From contig SCVQ01000023.1 in the NCBI GenBank assembly GCA_004296865.1, positions 1-16,560 on the forward strand: 16,560 nucleotides of DNA, written 5' to 3'. The position numbers and the translations under genes are program-made. The first letter of the stretch is position 1, and each line of letters starts with the position of its first letter. The notes beneath the pieces are model-generated. The model was not told where the DNA came from. It saw only the letters and a list, made by a program, of their open reading frames with translations, and made no database searches. The DNA comes from Nitrospirota bacterium (GTDB lineage Bacteria; Nitrospirota; Nitrospiria; Nitrospirales; Nitrospiraceae). Positions 6,253-14,300 of the stretch are shown here, one piece after another.

Positions 6253-8454
6253 GTGAAAAAACGTCGCGCTCTTATTCTCATGATCTGTGCCGGTCTTTTG
6301 TGGAATGCTCCGGCTGGAGCGGACCTCAATATGCCCATCTTCAAAAAACCGCTCGCCACGGAGGAGGGGCACCAGGCGCCTGCCGTCCCAAGTCGTAAGG
6401 CGGTCGTCCCGGTCGGGCTTCCGGATCTTCCCGATGACGGCCCGCGCTTTACCACGCCTGTAGAAGGAGCCGGTGCCGAGTCGTTCATGGAAGGGGTGGC
6501 AGCCTACGGGCGGCGTGATTTCAAAGCAGCCCGTACGGCGTTCCGAACGATCGTTGAGCAACATACCGGCGGTCCTCTCGTCGAACCCGCCAGGGCCTTC
6601 CTCGCCGAGCTCGTGGCGGCCGACAAGGCGAACGCCCGCAATCGCATGCCGGCCATCGAAGCCTATCGCGCCATCCTTCGAGATTTCCCCAGAACGCCCA
6701 ATGCCGCACGGGCGCAGTGGCGGGTGGGGGACCTCTATGCGGAGATGGGGCTACGCATCGAGGCGCAGGCGACCTATGAGCACGGGCTGAACGATTTTCT
6801 CACCGGGGCCGATGCCGATCGGGCGCTGCTGGGCCTTGCCGTCAATTTCACGGGATGGAACAAGTGGCGGGAGGCCGAGCACCGGTTCCAGAATCTGAAG
6901 GACCATGCGGGCAATACCGTGGTGCTTCAGTATGCCACGCTCGGACTGGCCGATACGCTGTACACGGGAGGTCAGTTCCAGGATGCGTTGGCCTTCTATG
7001 AGGAAGCCTACGCCCGGTGGCCGGAATTTCTCAAAAAGCGTCCGCAATCGTTTCTTCGGTTCATCGACACGGCGATGGCGCTCGGCCAGGACTCTCTTGG
7101 GCGCCGATTGTCCACGACTCTGTACAACATGTACCCGCAGATGCCGGAGGCGTCCCTGCTGCTGGTTCGGATCGGGGACAGCTTTCGTCGGGCGGACCTA
7201 CGCGACCGGGCCGGGATGTTTTATACGGAAGCGGTGTCGCGGTACCCCGACTCGCTCGGCTCGGCCATCGCCCGTATGCGGCTTGCGGAATTGAGCTTTG
7301 AACTGATCACGGCCGAGAAGGGCCTCGTGCTCCGGCTCATGGTGCAGGCACAGTTCCGGTACGGTCCGGTCCTGAACTTGGACGGGGAGGAACAGCGGGC
7401 AATTCTTCGCACGGTGGCCGACGAGCAGGCGAAGCTGGTGATCGGGAGCGAGGCGCTGTACCACCTGGGCGAACAGTTCGAAGCGATCCAGGATTGGGAG
7501 CAAACCATCCAGGCCTATCGGAAAGTGATCGCTCGCGCCGGGCGCATTCCTGACGATCCCTGGCCCGCCGCCGCCGGCCGACGGTTGTCCGTACTCCTTG
7601 AGCCATGGATCGACAACGCGCTGCAGGCGCACGACGATTTGGGCGTTGTGAACCTGTTTCACCAGGCCGGACGTTTAGCCGAGAGCAGCTTTTCCACGAA
7701 CAAACCCCTCTTGCAGGTGCTGTTGCAGGTCGCCGGGGCGCATCGGAGAATCGGCTTTACGCCCGAAGCGGTCAAGCTCTATCTGGATCTGGTCCAGAAC
7801 GGAGCGGCCTTGCATCTGCGCGAAGAGGCGTTGGTGGGGCTCGGGCAGAGCTACATGGATCAAGGAGATTACGTGGCGGCGCGGCAGGTCTTTGAACGCT
7901 ATTGGATTCAGTATCCATCCGGTCGCTGGAAGGCGGAGGCGCTCCGCTGGTTGGCTGCGGCCTTTCAGGCGGATGACATGCACGCCAACACGATCCGCAT
8001 CTGCCGCCGGTGGTTGCAGAATTTTCCGTCGCCCTCGCATCCACTGCGTCCGGACATGCTGCTCATGCTGGCGCAGGCACTGGTAAAGGCCGGCGAGGTT
8101 GCGGAAGGATTCCGGGTCTACGCAGAGGCCGAGCGGGCCGGCGCATTGGCCAAACCGCCGGCGCTCATCCGTTACGCCGATTTGCTGGTCCAAGCGAAGC
8201 GGTATGACGAGGCGGTCACGCGGTACCAGGTGGCCCTCCGCACCGATCTGGACGCCGCCCAAGCGGAATGGGTGCGGTTTCAGCTGGCGAGAATCCGGCG
8301 AACCCAAACCCACTATGCGGATGCGCGGATCGTCCTGCAAGAACTCGCCAATCTGTCGCAGGACGATTTTGTCGATCGGCTCTCTGTGTCCATGCAGACC
8401 GGGCTGCCGAAAGTGCCGACGGCGACGGCCTCGTCTCCCAAGGGAGGTTCTTGA
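6253..8454 (+). CDS. Large exported TPR-repeat protein
   Basis: This is a 733-residue protein from GTG 6253, giving an N-terminus of M-KKRRALILMICAGLLW ending in APAGA, a textbook signal peptide with likely cleavage near residue 23. GTG 6202 would place 17 extra residues in front and spoil that signal, so I prefer 6253; no start has a clear Shine-Dalgarno. The mature part is almost wholly helical repeats of TPR type from about 75 to 700, for example AIEAYRAILRDFPRTPNAARAQWRVGDLY, FYTEAVSRYPDS, ARQVFERYWIQYPSGRWKAEALRWLAAAF and VTRYQVALRTDLDAAQAEW. The sequences cited here are short samples. Repeats of the kind seen in YbgF/BamD-like envelope proteins suggest a periplasmic or outer-membrane scaffold. 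The stop is 2 bp from the kinase ATG, so the two are surely co-transcribed. A sensory or assembly-checkpoint role is inference; no enzyme motif is visible. Confidence 0.7.
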   Translation: MKKRRALILMICAGLLWNAPAGADLNMPIFKKPLATEEGHQAPAVPSRKAVVPVGLPDLPDDGPRFTTPVEGAGAESFMEGVAAYGRRDFKAARTAFRTIVEQHTGGPLVEPARAFLAELVAADKANARNRMPAIEAYRAILRDFPRTPNAARAQWRVGDLYAEMGLRIEAQATYEHGLNDFLTGADADRALLGLAVNFTGWNKWREAEHRFQNLKDHAGNTVVLQYATLGLADTLYTGGQFQDALAFYEEAYARWPEFLKKRPQSFLRFIDTAMALGQDSLGRRLSTTLYNMYPQMPEASLLLVRIGDSFRRADLRDRAGMFYTEAVSRYPDSLGSAIARMRLAELSFELITAEKGLVLRLMVQAQFRYGPVLNLDGEEQRAILRTVADEQAKLVIGSEALYHLGEQFEAIQDWEQTIQAYRKVIARAGRIPDDPWPAAAGRRLSVLLEPWIDNALQAHDDLGVVNLFHQAGRLAESSFSTNKPLLQVLLQVAGAHRRIGFTPEAVKLYLDLVQNGAALHLREEALVGLGQSYMDQGDYVAARQVFERYWIQYPSGRWKAEALRWLAAAFQADDMHANTIRICRRWLQNFPSPSHPLRPDMLLMLAQALVKAGEVAEGFRVYAEAERAGALAKPPALIRYADLLVQAKRYDEAVTRYQVALRTDLDAAQAEWVRFQLARIRRTQTHYADARIVLQELANLSQDDFVDRLSVSMQTGLPKVPTATASSPKGGS

Positions 8455-8456
8455 AC

Positions 8457-9686
8457 ATGGCTCAGAATAGTACCAGCGACGGATATGAGTTTGACCTGTT
8501 GCAGAACGCCTTCCGCAGTTTCGACCAGGCAGCGGCGACCCTCCAGGAGTCCTATCAGGCGCTGACGGCCCGCGTGGAGCGTCTGGACATGGAACTGGCG
8601 GCGAGCAACGAAGCGCTTCGCATCAATCTGAAGGAAAATGAGGAGATGCGCAGCCACCTATCGGCGATTCTGGAGTCGCTGACCACCGGGGTGATCGTGG
8701 CGGATGGGCGCGGTGCGGTCGTCCGTTGCAACCGCTGTGCGGAGGTCTTCCTGGGGCTGTCTCGGAGCGGGATGCTTGGCCGGCCGTTGGAGACCGTCCT
8801 CCGCAGCGCCAAGCTGGACGGCGGGGGGTATCCGCTGGCGGCTCCGAACGGACTCTCCCTCTCCCTCTCCCTCTCTCGCGCAGTGCTTCGGAACGGGAGC
8901 GGGCAAGCGACCGGCAGCATTGTGCTCCTGCACGACATTTCGGCGACGCGGAAACTCGAGGAACGACTCCAACGGCGAGAGCGCTTGGCCTCCATGGGGG
9001 AAGTCGTCGGGCGTATCGCGCATGAAATCCGGAACCCCCTCGGCAGCGTCGAACTGTTTGCCTCCATGCTCCGGAAGGATCTCAAGGGCGACCCGGATCG
9101 GCGCCGTTACGCCGAACACATTTCCATGGCCGTGCAAGCGATGGACCGGTTGCTCTCCAATTTGTTGGTCTACACGAGGCCCGACTGCCCGAGGGCCGAG
9201 TGGCACGACGCGGAGCCGCTCGTGAAGGACGCCTTGACCTTGGCGGCGCATGCGACCGTTCGCGCGAATCTCGACGTCAGGCTGCGGGTCGATGACGGCG
9301 TCCCGAGGCTCTGGTGTGATGCGGCCCAGATCAAACAAGCGTTGTTGAACCTGGTGCTGAATGCGGCGCAGGCCATGCCGGATGGCGGGACCCTCTCGAT
9401 CGCAGTGTCCTCGGATCGGGACGGCGAAGCCGGCCCGCCGGCGGTCCGCCTGGCCGTCTCGGACACGGGAGCGGGGATCGATCCTGCGCATCTGTCCCGG
9501 TTGTTCGACCCGTTTTTTACGACCCGCGAGGATGGAACCGGCCTGGGGCTGGCGATTGTGCACGCTATCGTCGAAGGGCATCGCGGGAGGGTCGAAGTGG
9601 ACAGCAAGGTCGGGTGCGGGAGCACGTTTGCGGTGGTATTGCCGGATGCCGGGAGCAGTCAGGCCGCCGGGCAAACCGGCAGGTGA
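8457..9686 (+). CDS. Soluble PAS sensor histidine kinase (FlrB/FleS-like)
   Basis: This is a 409-residue kinase. The N-terminus (about 18-68) is predicted to be coiled-coil, followed by a PAS domain (about 68-165). The dimerisation/phosphoacceptor helix carries GRIAHEIRNPLGS with His189. The ATPase part has the N-box NLVLNAAQA (Asn302), G1 DTGAG (336-340), F-box FDPFFTT (350-356) and G2 TGLGLAI (361-367). No membrane segment is visible, so it senses an internal signal, as the flagellar kinases FlrB, FleS and FlgS do. ATG 8457 is chosen because AAGGGAGG (8440-8447) precedes it well, and the upstream extension only overlaps the TPR gene. It sits 2 bp after the TPR gene and 14 bp before the next response regulator, its evident partner. 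An (LS)n tract (about 132-140) inside PAS comes from a hexamer repeat. Confidence 0.88.
   Translation: MAQNSTSDGYEFDLLQNAFRSFDQAAATLQESYQALTARVERLDMELAASNEALRINLKENEEMRSHLSAILESLTTGVIVADGRGAVVRCNRCAEVFLGLSRSGMLGRPLETVLRSAKLDGGGYPLAAPNGLSLSLSLSRAVLRNGSGQATGSIVLLHDISATRKLEERLQRRERLASMGEVVGRIAHEIRNPLGSVELFASMLRKDLKGDPDRRRYAEHISMAVQAMDRLLSNLLVYTRPDCPRAEWHDAEPLVKDALTLAAHATVRANLDVRLRVDDGVPRLWCDAAQIKQALLNLVLNAAQAMPDGGTLSIAVSSDRDGEAGPPAVRLAVSDTGAGIDPAHLSRLFDPFFTTREDGTGLGLAIVHAIVEGHRGRVEVDSKVGCGSTFAVVLPDAGSSQAAGQTGR
8854..8877 (+). repeat. Hexanucleotide repeat in the PAS-coding region
   Basis: Three perfect TCTCCC units are followed by TCTCTC, encoding alternating Leu and Ser (LSLSLSLS) in the kinase PAS domain. 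Slippage by whole units would add or remove Leu-Ser pairs and keep the frame. Confidence 0.8.
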
Positions 9687-9700
9687 GCGGAGGGGGAACC

Positions 9701-11140
9701 ATGCACGTTTTATCGACAAGTCGTCCGAGTCCCGGCTCAGCGCGTGAACTCCGATCGGTGCTGGTCGTGGATGATGAGCCGTCGATGCGGGTGGCCTTGA
9801 CGGAGTCGCTCCGCCGGAACGGGTATGGAGTGGCCCAAGCGGTCGACGGCCAGGATGCGCTCGACCGTCTTACCCAGCACAAGCCCTGGCTGGTCTTGAC
9901 CGACATGAAGATGGCGCGGCTAGGCGGCCTCGAGGTGCTCAAGGAGATCAAAAAGCGGTCGCCTGGAACCGCGGTCGTGGTCATGACTGCCTACGGGACG
10001 GTGGAGACGGCGGTCGAGGCGATGAAGCAGGGCGCCAGCGATTATCTGCTGAAGCCCTTTGCCTCGGAGGCCCTTGAAGGCGTCTTGGCCAGGTTGGAAG
10101 CCGCCGAGGCGGGCCCTGAGACGGGGGCGGAGGGAGGGCGTCTGTCGAGCCGTCCGCTCTTGAGTGAGGATCCCGGCATGGCCCGGCTGCTCGGGGTGGC
10201 CGAAGTCGTGGCGACCAGTCAGGCCACGGTCTTGATCCATGGGGAAAGCGGAACCGGCAAGGAACTGCTGGCCCGGTTCATCCACAGCCGAAGCCCGAGA
10301 GCGCATCGTCCCTTTATTGCCGTGAACTGCGCGGCCTTGCCAGACGGGTTGCTCGAAAGCGAATTGTTCGGCCACGAACGCGGCGCCTTTACCGGCGCCC
10401 TCGTTCGGAAGCTGGGCAAGTTCGAAATGGCCCACACCGGCACGTTGCTGCTGGATGAAATCAGCGAGATGACCCTGGGCCTACAGGCCAAGCTCCTGCG
10501 CGTGCTGCAGGAACGCGAGGTGGATCGTGTGGGAGGGCGTGAGCCGGTTCACGTGGACATTCGGGTGATTGCCACCACCAATCGGCCGTTGCGTGCGGAG
10601 GTGGACCAGGGGCGTTTCCGGGAGGACCTCTACTACCGGCTGAACGTATTCCCGATCCTGCTGCCTCCGCTCCGCGAGCGTCGGGCGGACATCCTCGTGT
10701 TGGCCCGCCATTTCGTGGGCGCCGCCGCAGCGCGAAACGGTCTGCCGACCCCGTCCCTATCGGAAGCGGCGCTGGAAGTGCTGGTGGGTCGTCCCTGGAA
10801 AGGCAATGTCCGGGAACTGGAAAATGTCGTGGAGCGGGCGGTCCTGATGGCCGTCAGCGGGACCATTGAGCCGGAGCATTTCCGTTTTGAAGAGGGGGGC
10901 GCGGGTGTCGTGTCAGTTCCGACGCCGGTGCCTATGGCGTCAGCCGGCGCATCCGGCGGAGGCTCTCTCTGGGAAATGGAACGGGATCTCATTTTCAAAA
11001 CCCTGGCTGGCGTGAACGAGAATCGCACGCATGCCGCCAAGGTGCTGGGGATCAGTATTCGGACGCTGCGGAACAAACTGCGTGAGTATCGACAGGGCAC
11101 CGAACCTGCCTTGTCTGAAGCGGCTTCTCCGGAAGACTAA
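9701..11140 (+). CDS. Sigma-54 activator response regulator (FlrC/FleR-like), second copy
   Basis: This is a 479-residue protein with a receiver at about 18-135 (D24/D25, phospho-acceptor D68 in LTDMKM, K118 in LKPF). The AAA+ domain at about 152-385 has Walker A GESGTGKE (181-188), GAFTGA (228-233) and Walker B LLDE (250-253). A Fis-type helix-turn-helix near the end contains NRTHAAKVLGISIRTLRNKLREY. All key residues for sigma-54 contact and ATP use are present. ATG 9701 follows GGAGGGG (9689-9695) and removes a long upstream extension that would overlap the kinase. It lies 14 bp after the kinase stop, so it is the likely phosphotransfer partner. The sigma-54 promoter of flgB lies about 100 bp beyond its stop, which makes it the best candidate activator of the rod/MS-ring operon. 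The role is inferred from FlrBC/FleSR systems. Confidence 0.9.
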   Translation: MHVLSTSRPSPGSARELRSVLVVDDEPSMRVALTESLRRNGYGVAQAVDGQDALDRLTQHKPWLVLTDMKMARLGGLEVLKEIKKRSPGTAVVVMTAYGTVETAVEAMKQGASDYLLKPFASEALEGVLARLEAAEAGPETGAEGGRLSSRPLLSEDPGMARLLGVAEVVATSQATVLIHGESGTGKELLARFIHSRSPRAHRPFIAVNCAALPDGLLESELFGHERGAFTGALVRKLGKFEMAHTGTLLLDEISEMTLGLQAKLLRVLQEREVDRVGGREPVHVDIRVIATTNRPLRAEVDQGRFREDLYYRLNVFPILLPPLRERRADILVLARHFVGAAAARNGLPTPSLSEAALEVLVGRPWKGNVRELENVVERAVLMAVSGTIEPEHFRFEEGGAGVVSVPTPVPMASAGASGGGSLWEMERDLIFKTLAGVNENRTHAAKVLGISIRTLRNKLREYRQGTEPALSEAASPED

Positions 11141-11238
11141 CGTGGCCGACGTAGGCAAATTTTGACCAGCAGGATAGAACAATTGCCCCGACCGTCAGGA
11201 AACAGGCAGATGGGCATGGACCGGGCACAGGATTTTTC

Positions 11239-11254
11239 GGGTACGGCGTTTGCA
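11239..11254 (+). promoter_or_regulatory. Sigma-54 (-24/-12) promoter of the flgB operon
   Basis: GGGTACGGCGTTTGCA keeps GG and GC at 10-base spacing and matches the consensus at ACG and TTGCA. The deviations are the first T and the C after GG. Transcription would start near 11265, leaving a leader of about 21 nt that includes AAAGGA (11271-11276), 9 bases before the flgB ATG. The geometry is right for the start of a flagellar hook-basal-body operon. Confidence 0.7.
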
Positions 11255-11285
11255 CGACGTAGGGCGTCAGAAAGGACGGCAGCCG

Positions 11286-11693
11286 ATGAAAATCTTCGAT
11301 AAGACCATGAGCCTGCTGCAACAGACCTTGGACCTTCGTGCGGCCCGGCACCGGGTGATTGCCTCCAACATTGCGAACGAGGAAACGCCGGGGTATCGGG
11401 CAAAAGAGTTGCAATTTCTTGAGACGCTGTCTTCGGCCGTCCATGGGACGCCAGGGGGCCGGCTCCTGGTGACCAACTCCCGGCATCTTGGCCCTCGCGG
11501 CAACGCGGTGGAAGGAGTCCGGGGGCATCTCACGGACATTCCGGCGGCCGATCTGCCGCTGGATGCGAACTCCGTGAATCTGGAGCACGAAATGGCCAAG
11601 TTGGCCGACAACGGCATTAATTACAACGGCGCCGCCACGATCCTGTCGATCCGCTTCCGGCAGTTGCTGGACGTTGTGCGGAACGGGCAGTAA
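11286..11693 (+). CDS. flgB: Flagellar proximal rod protein FlgB
   Basis: This 135-residue protein has the family's usual length. The N-terminal rod signature is at about 10-40 (LDLRAARHRVIASNIANEETPGYRAKEL), and the C-terminal helix is typical (VNLEHEMAKLADNGINYNG, then ILSIRFRQLLDVVRNGQ). FlgB forms the most membrane-proximal part of the rod and is exported by the flagellar type III apparatus without a cleaved signal. ATG 11286 has AAAGGA 9 bases upstream; an upstream in-frame ATG at 11250 would overlap the sigma-54 promoter and is rejected. It is the first gene of the run flgB-flgC-fliE-fliF-fliG-fliH-fliI. Confidence 0.95.
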   Translation: MKIFDKTMSLLQQTLDLRAARHRVIASNIANEETPGYRAKELQFLETLSSAVHGTPGGRLLVTNSRHLGPRGNAVEGVRGHLTDIPAADLPLDANSVNLEHEMAKLADNGINYNGAATILSIRFRQLLDVVRNGQ

Positions 11694-11718
11694 CCGAGGA
11701 GAGGAGTGAGGAGGGGCT

Positions 11719-12168
11719 ATGGATATTACCGACAGCATTGCTATTTCGGTCTCGGCGCTTGATGCGCAGCGCCGCCGGCTGAACGTGATTGCCAGCAATA
11801 TGGCCAATGCGCAATCCACGCAATCCGTGGGGGGCGGCCCCTATCGGCGCCGCGACGTGGTCTTCCAAACCACGTCGATCGCGCCGAAGTTCAAGCAAGC
11901 GTTCAAACAGGCCGAGTTTGGGGTCGATGCCCAGGCGTTGCAGGGAGTCCGGGTAGCCCGCGTGATCGAGGACCCGAAGCCGGGCAAGAGCATCTACGAC
12001 CCTCAGCACCCCGATGCCGATAAGCAAGGCTACGTCAAGATGCCGAACGTCAACGTGGTCGAAGAAATGGTCAATATGATGTCGGCGTCACGGGCCTACG
12101 AAGCCAATGTGCAGGCGATCAGCACGACCCGGGCCATGTGGAACCGGGCCCTGGAAATCGGCCGGTGA
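11719..12168 (+). CDS. flgC: Flagellar proximal rod protein FlgC
   Basis: This 149-residue protein has the FlgC pattern. The N-terminal region contains SALDAQRRRLNVIASNMANAQST (about 12-34). The C-terminal region has YVKMPNVNVVEEMVNMMSASRAYEANVQAI (about 107-136) and ends with an amphipathic helix. It polymerises in the proximal rod next to FlgB and FlgF and is a type III export substrate. It starts 25 bp after flgB, with GAGGAGAGGAG-like purines just upstream as a ribosome site. Nothing is missing or odd compared with the family. Confidence 0.95.
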   Translation: MDITDSIAISVSALDAQRRRLNVIASNMANAQSTQSVGGGPYRRRDVVFQTTSIAPKFKQAFKQAEFGVDAQALQGVRVARVIEDPKPGKSIYDPQHPDADKQGYVKMPNVNVVEEMVNMMSASRAYEANVQAISTTRAMWNRALEIGR

Positions 12169-12273
12169 CCCAGCCTGCTCGGCTCGGTCGGACTGGTCGA
12201 ATGGACACGGTGACGAGCTGGGCGACTGACGCGCTGGGGCAAGGGACCGCTCGTCGATTCTTTGGAGGCTGTC

Positions 12274-12579
12274 ATGGACGAAATTCGCATTAAACCCATC
12301 ATCCCCTCGTCGATTGGCGAGACCCCTGGATCAGGCGGAAGTCCGACCGCCCCAGCCAATGGCGCGTTTCTCGGCACCTTGAAGGATGCCATTGCCAAGG
12401 TGAACGAGGTCCAGGTCGAGGCCAGCCAGTCGGTGGACAAGTTGATGACCGGCGAGAGCCAGAACGTGCACCAGACGATGATCGCCCTCCAGAAGGCCGA
12501 CGTCTCCTTCCACCTCATGATGCAGATTCGGAACAAGATCGTCACGGCCTACGAAGAGATTCAGCGGATGCAGGTGTGA
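12274..12579 (+). CDS. fliE: Flagellar hook-basal body protein FliE
   Basis: This 101-residue protein is of normal FliE length. The N-terminus is variable and Pro/Gly/Ser-rich. The conserved C-terminal half contains FLGTLKDAIAKVNEVQVEAS, QNVHQTMIALQKADVSFHLMMQIRNKI and a final AYEEIQRMQV. FliE joins the MS ring (FliF) to the rod and is the first export substrate needed for rod assembly. ATG 12274 has TTGGAGG (12262-12268) in front; the TTG at 12262 falls inside that ribosome site and is unlikely to be the start. The gap of 105 bp after flgC holds no gene. Confidence 0.93.
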   Translation: MDEIRIKPIIPSSIGETPGSGGSPTAPANGAFLGTLKDAIAKVNEVQVEASQSVDKLMTGESQNVHQTMIALQKADVSFHLMMQIRNKIVTAYEEIQRMQV

Positions 12580-12590
12580 ATCGACGACTG

Positions 12591-12647
12591 GGGGCGAGAG
12601 GCAAGAGGCGATGAGGCCCGTCACTCTTCCCGATAGCCCCTCGCCCC
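12591..12647. repeat. Inverted repeat in the fliE-fliF gap
   Basis: GGGGCGAG (12591-12598) and CTCGCCCC (12640-12647) are perfect 8-bp arms. Smaller pairs lie inside, such as GAGG (12613-12616) with CCTC (12638-12641). The text around it is rich in GAGGC/GCCTC words, as in dispersed GC-rich intergenic repeats of some bacterial genomes. It could form a stem in the operon mRNA. No T-run follows. Confidence 0.45.
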
Positions 12648-12681
12648 GTGCCTCTGGCCTTCCCGAAGGGATGTGAGGGAT

Positions 12682-14289
12682 ATGTTAGCCAAATTCAACG
12701 AATTACCGCTGACGCGACGTCTCATGATTCTGTCCATGCTGGCCGCGGGCGTCGCCGGTCTGATCGCCGCGACGCTCTGGAGCCAACAGCCGGAGATGCA
12801 GCTGCTCTTCGCGAACCTGTCGCCGGAAGACGCCGGCGCCATCGTTGAGAAGCTGAAGGAAACCAAAGTGCCCTATGAGCTGGGGGTCGGAGGCGGGACG
12901 ATCCTGGTGCCTTCGGGACAGGTCCACGATCTCCGATTGCAACTCGCCGGGCAGGGGATTCCGCGGGGCGGGGGCGTCGGCTTCGAACTGTTCGACCGCA
13001 CGACGGTCGGGATGTCCGAATTCATTCAGAAGCTGAATTATCGGCGGGCGTTGCAAGGGGAGTTGGCGCGCACGATTGCGCAGATGCCGGAAGTCGAACG
13101 GGCCCGCGTGCACCTGGCGGTGCCGGAGCGGCGCTTGTTCAGCGCCGAGCGGGACCGCGCCAGGGCGTCGGTTGTCCTGTCGGTCCGCCGGGGGAGCAAC
13201 GTGGGCAAGTCGCAGGTGCAAGGGATCGTCCACTTGGTCGCCAGCAGCGTGGAAGGGTTGCAGCCGCAGGATGTCACCGTGATGGATGGCCACGGCCGCC
13301 TGCTGTCCGAGACGGCGGACGATGGCCCGACACGGCTATCGGGCTCGCAGCTCGAGTATCAGCGTACCGTGGAAAAGGACATCGAGACGCGGATTCAGTC
13401 GATGCTGGAGCGCATCGTCGGCGCGAACAAGGCCGTGGTGCGCGTGTCGAGCGTGTTGGATTTTCGGCAGGTGGAGTCCACGGAGGAGCGATTCGATCCG
13501 AACGGGCAGGTGGTACGGAGCGAGCAGCGCAACCAGGAAAAGGCCAGCGGGAAAAACGGGGTCTCCGGGGGCGTGCCGGGCACGGCGTCCAACGTGCCGA
13601 CGGGGCAGGCGATGGAGCCCGCCCAGGCCAGCAGCAGCACGAACCAGAGCAAGAGCGAAACGCTCAACTACGAAATCAGCCGGACGGTGTCGCGGATCAT
13701 CGAGCCGACCGGCACCATCAAAAAACTGTCGGTGGCGGTGCTCGTGGACGGAACCTACGAGGCGGCCAAGGCGGCTGGTCAACCGGCAGGGGCGCCGGCG
13801 GTCTCGAAGGCGACGGAGGAAGCCAGGAAGTACGTGCCCCGGTCCGAGCCCGAGATGAAACAGATCGAGGAAATCGTCAAGAAGGCCATGGGCTACTCGG
13901 CGGAACGTCAGGATCAGGTGGAAGTGGTCAACGTGCCGTTCGGATTCGAGGAGGAAGGACCTGGCGCCACGGCGGATGCGTCGGTCCCATCGGCCTCCGT
14001 CTGGGCTCCGTATGTGCGCTATGGCGTCGGCGCCGTGCTCTTCGGGTTGATCCTGGTCTTTGTGGTGCGGCCGCTCCTGACGTTTGTGACGACGAAGTCG
14101 CAGGGTGGTGCGGGAACGAACATGCCGCAAGGGTTGCCGATGACCGTCGGCCAGATTGAGGCGTCGATGGCCGGATCTTCCGCGGTGCTTCCATCCGGTA
14201 TCCCGCGCGCGCAGATCGTTGAGCTGGCGCGAGGCAATCCGCAGTCCACGGCGCTGGTCGTTAAGCAATGGCTCAAGGCCCAGAGTTAA
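12682..14289 (+). CDS. fliF: Flagellar MS-ring protein FliF
   Basis: This is a 535-residue protein, a usual FliF length. A first membrane helix lies at about 14-34 (LMILSMLAAGVAGLIAATLW). The YscJ/FliF ring-building domain follows at about 40-220 (LLFANLSPEDAGAIVEKLKE, FELFDRTTVGMSEFIQKLNY, PEVERARVHLAVPE). The periplasmic C-domain (about 230-430) includes a Ser/Gln/Asn-rich insert, then a second membrane helix lies at about 446-468. The cytoplasmic tail ends with IVELARGNPQSTALVVKQWL (511-530), the conserved segment that binds FliG. FliF forms the inner-membrane ring on which rotor and export gate are built. ATG 12682 has GAAGGG 11 bases upstream; an in-frame GTG at 12673 would add three residues and cannot be excluded. 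Confidence 0.96.
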   Translation: MLAKFNELPLTRRLMILSMLAAGVAGLIAATLWSQQPEMQLLFANLSPEDAGAIVEKLKETKVPYELGVGGGTILVPSGQVHDLRLQLAGQGIPRGGGVGFELFDRTTVGMSEFIQKLNYRRALQGELARTIAQMPEVERARVHLAVPERRLFSAERDRARASVVLSVRRGSNVGKSQVQGIVHLVASSVEGLQPQDVTVMDGHGRLLSETADDGPTRLSGSQLEYQRTVEKDIETRIQSMLERIVGANKAVVRVSSVLDFRQVESTEERFDPNGQVVRSEQRNQEKASGKNGVSGGVPGTASNVPTGQAMEPAQASSSTNQSKSETLNYEISRTVSRIIEPTGTIKKLSVAVLVDGTYEAAKAAGQPAGAPAVSKATEEARKYVPRSEPEMKQIEEIVKKAMGYSAERQDQVEVVNVPFGFEEEGPGATADASVPSASVWAPYVRYGVGAVLFGLILVFVVRPLLTFVTTKSQGGAGTNMPQGLPMTVGQIEASMAGSSAVLPSGIPRAQIVELARGNPQSTALVVKQWLKAQS

Positions 14290-14300
14290 GAGGCATCTAA

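Noticed and set aside
8658..9719. A 353-codon minus-strand open frame opposite the kinase
   Set aside because: It lies wholly antisense to a kinase with all catalytic motifs; long antisense frames are common in GC-rich DNA and this one shows no domain.
11165..11195. GGATAGAACAATTGC as another sigma-54 site before flgB
   Set aside because: The GG-GC spacing is 11 instead of 10, which normally destroys function; the site at 11239 is correct.
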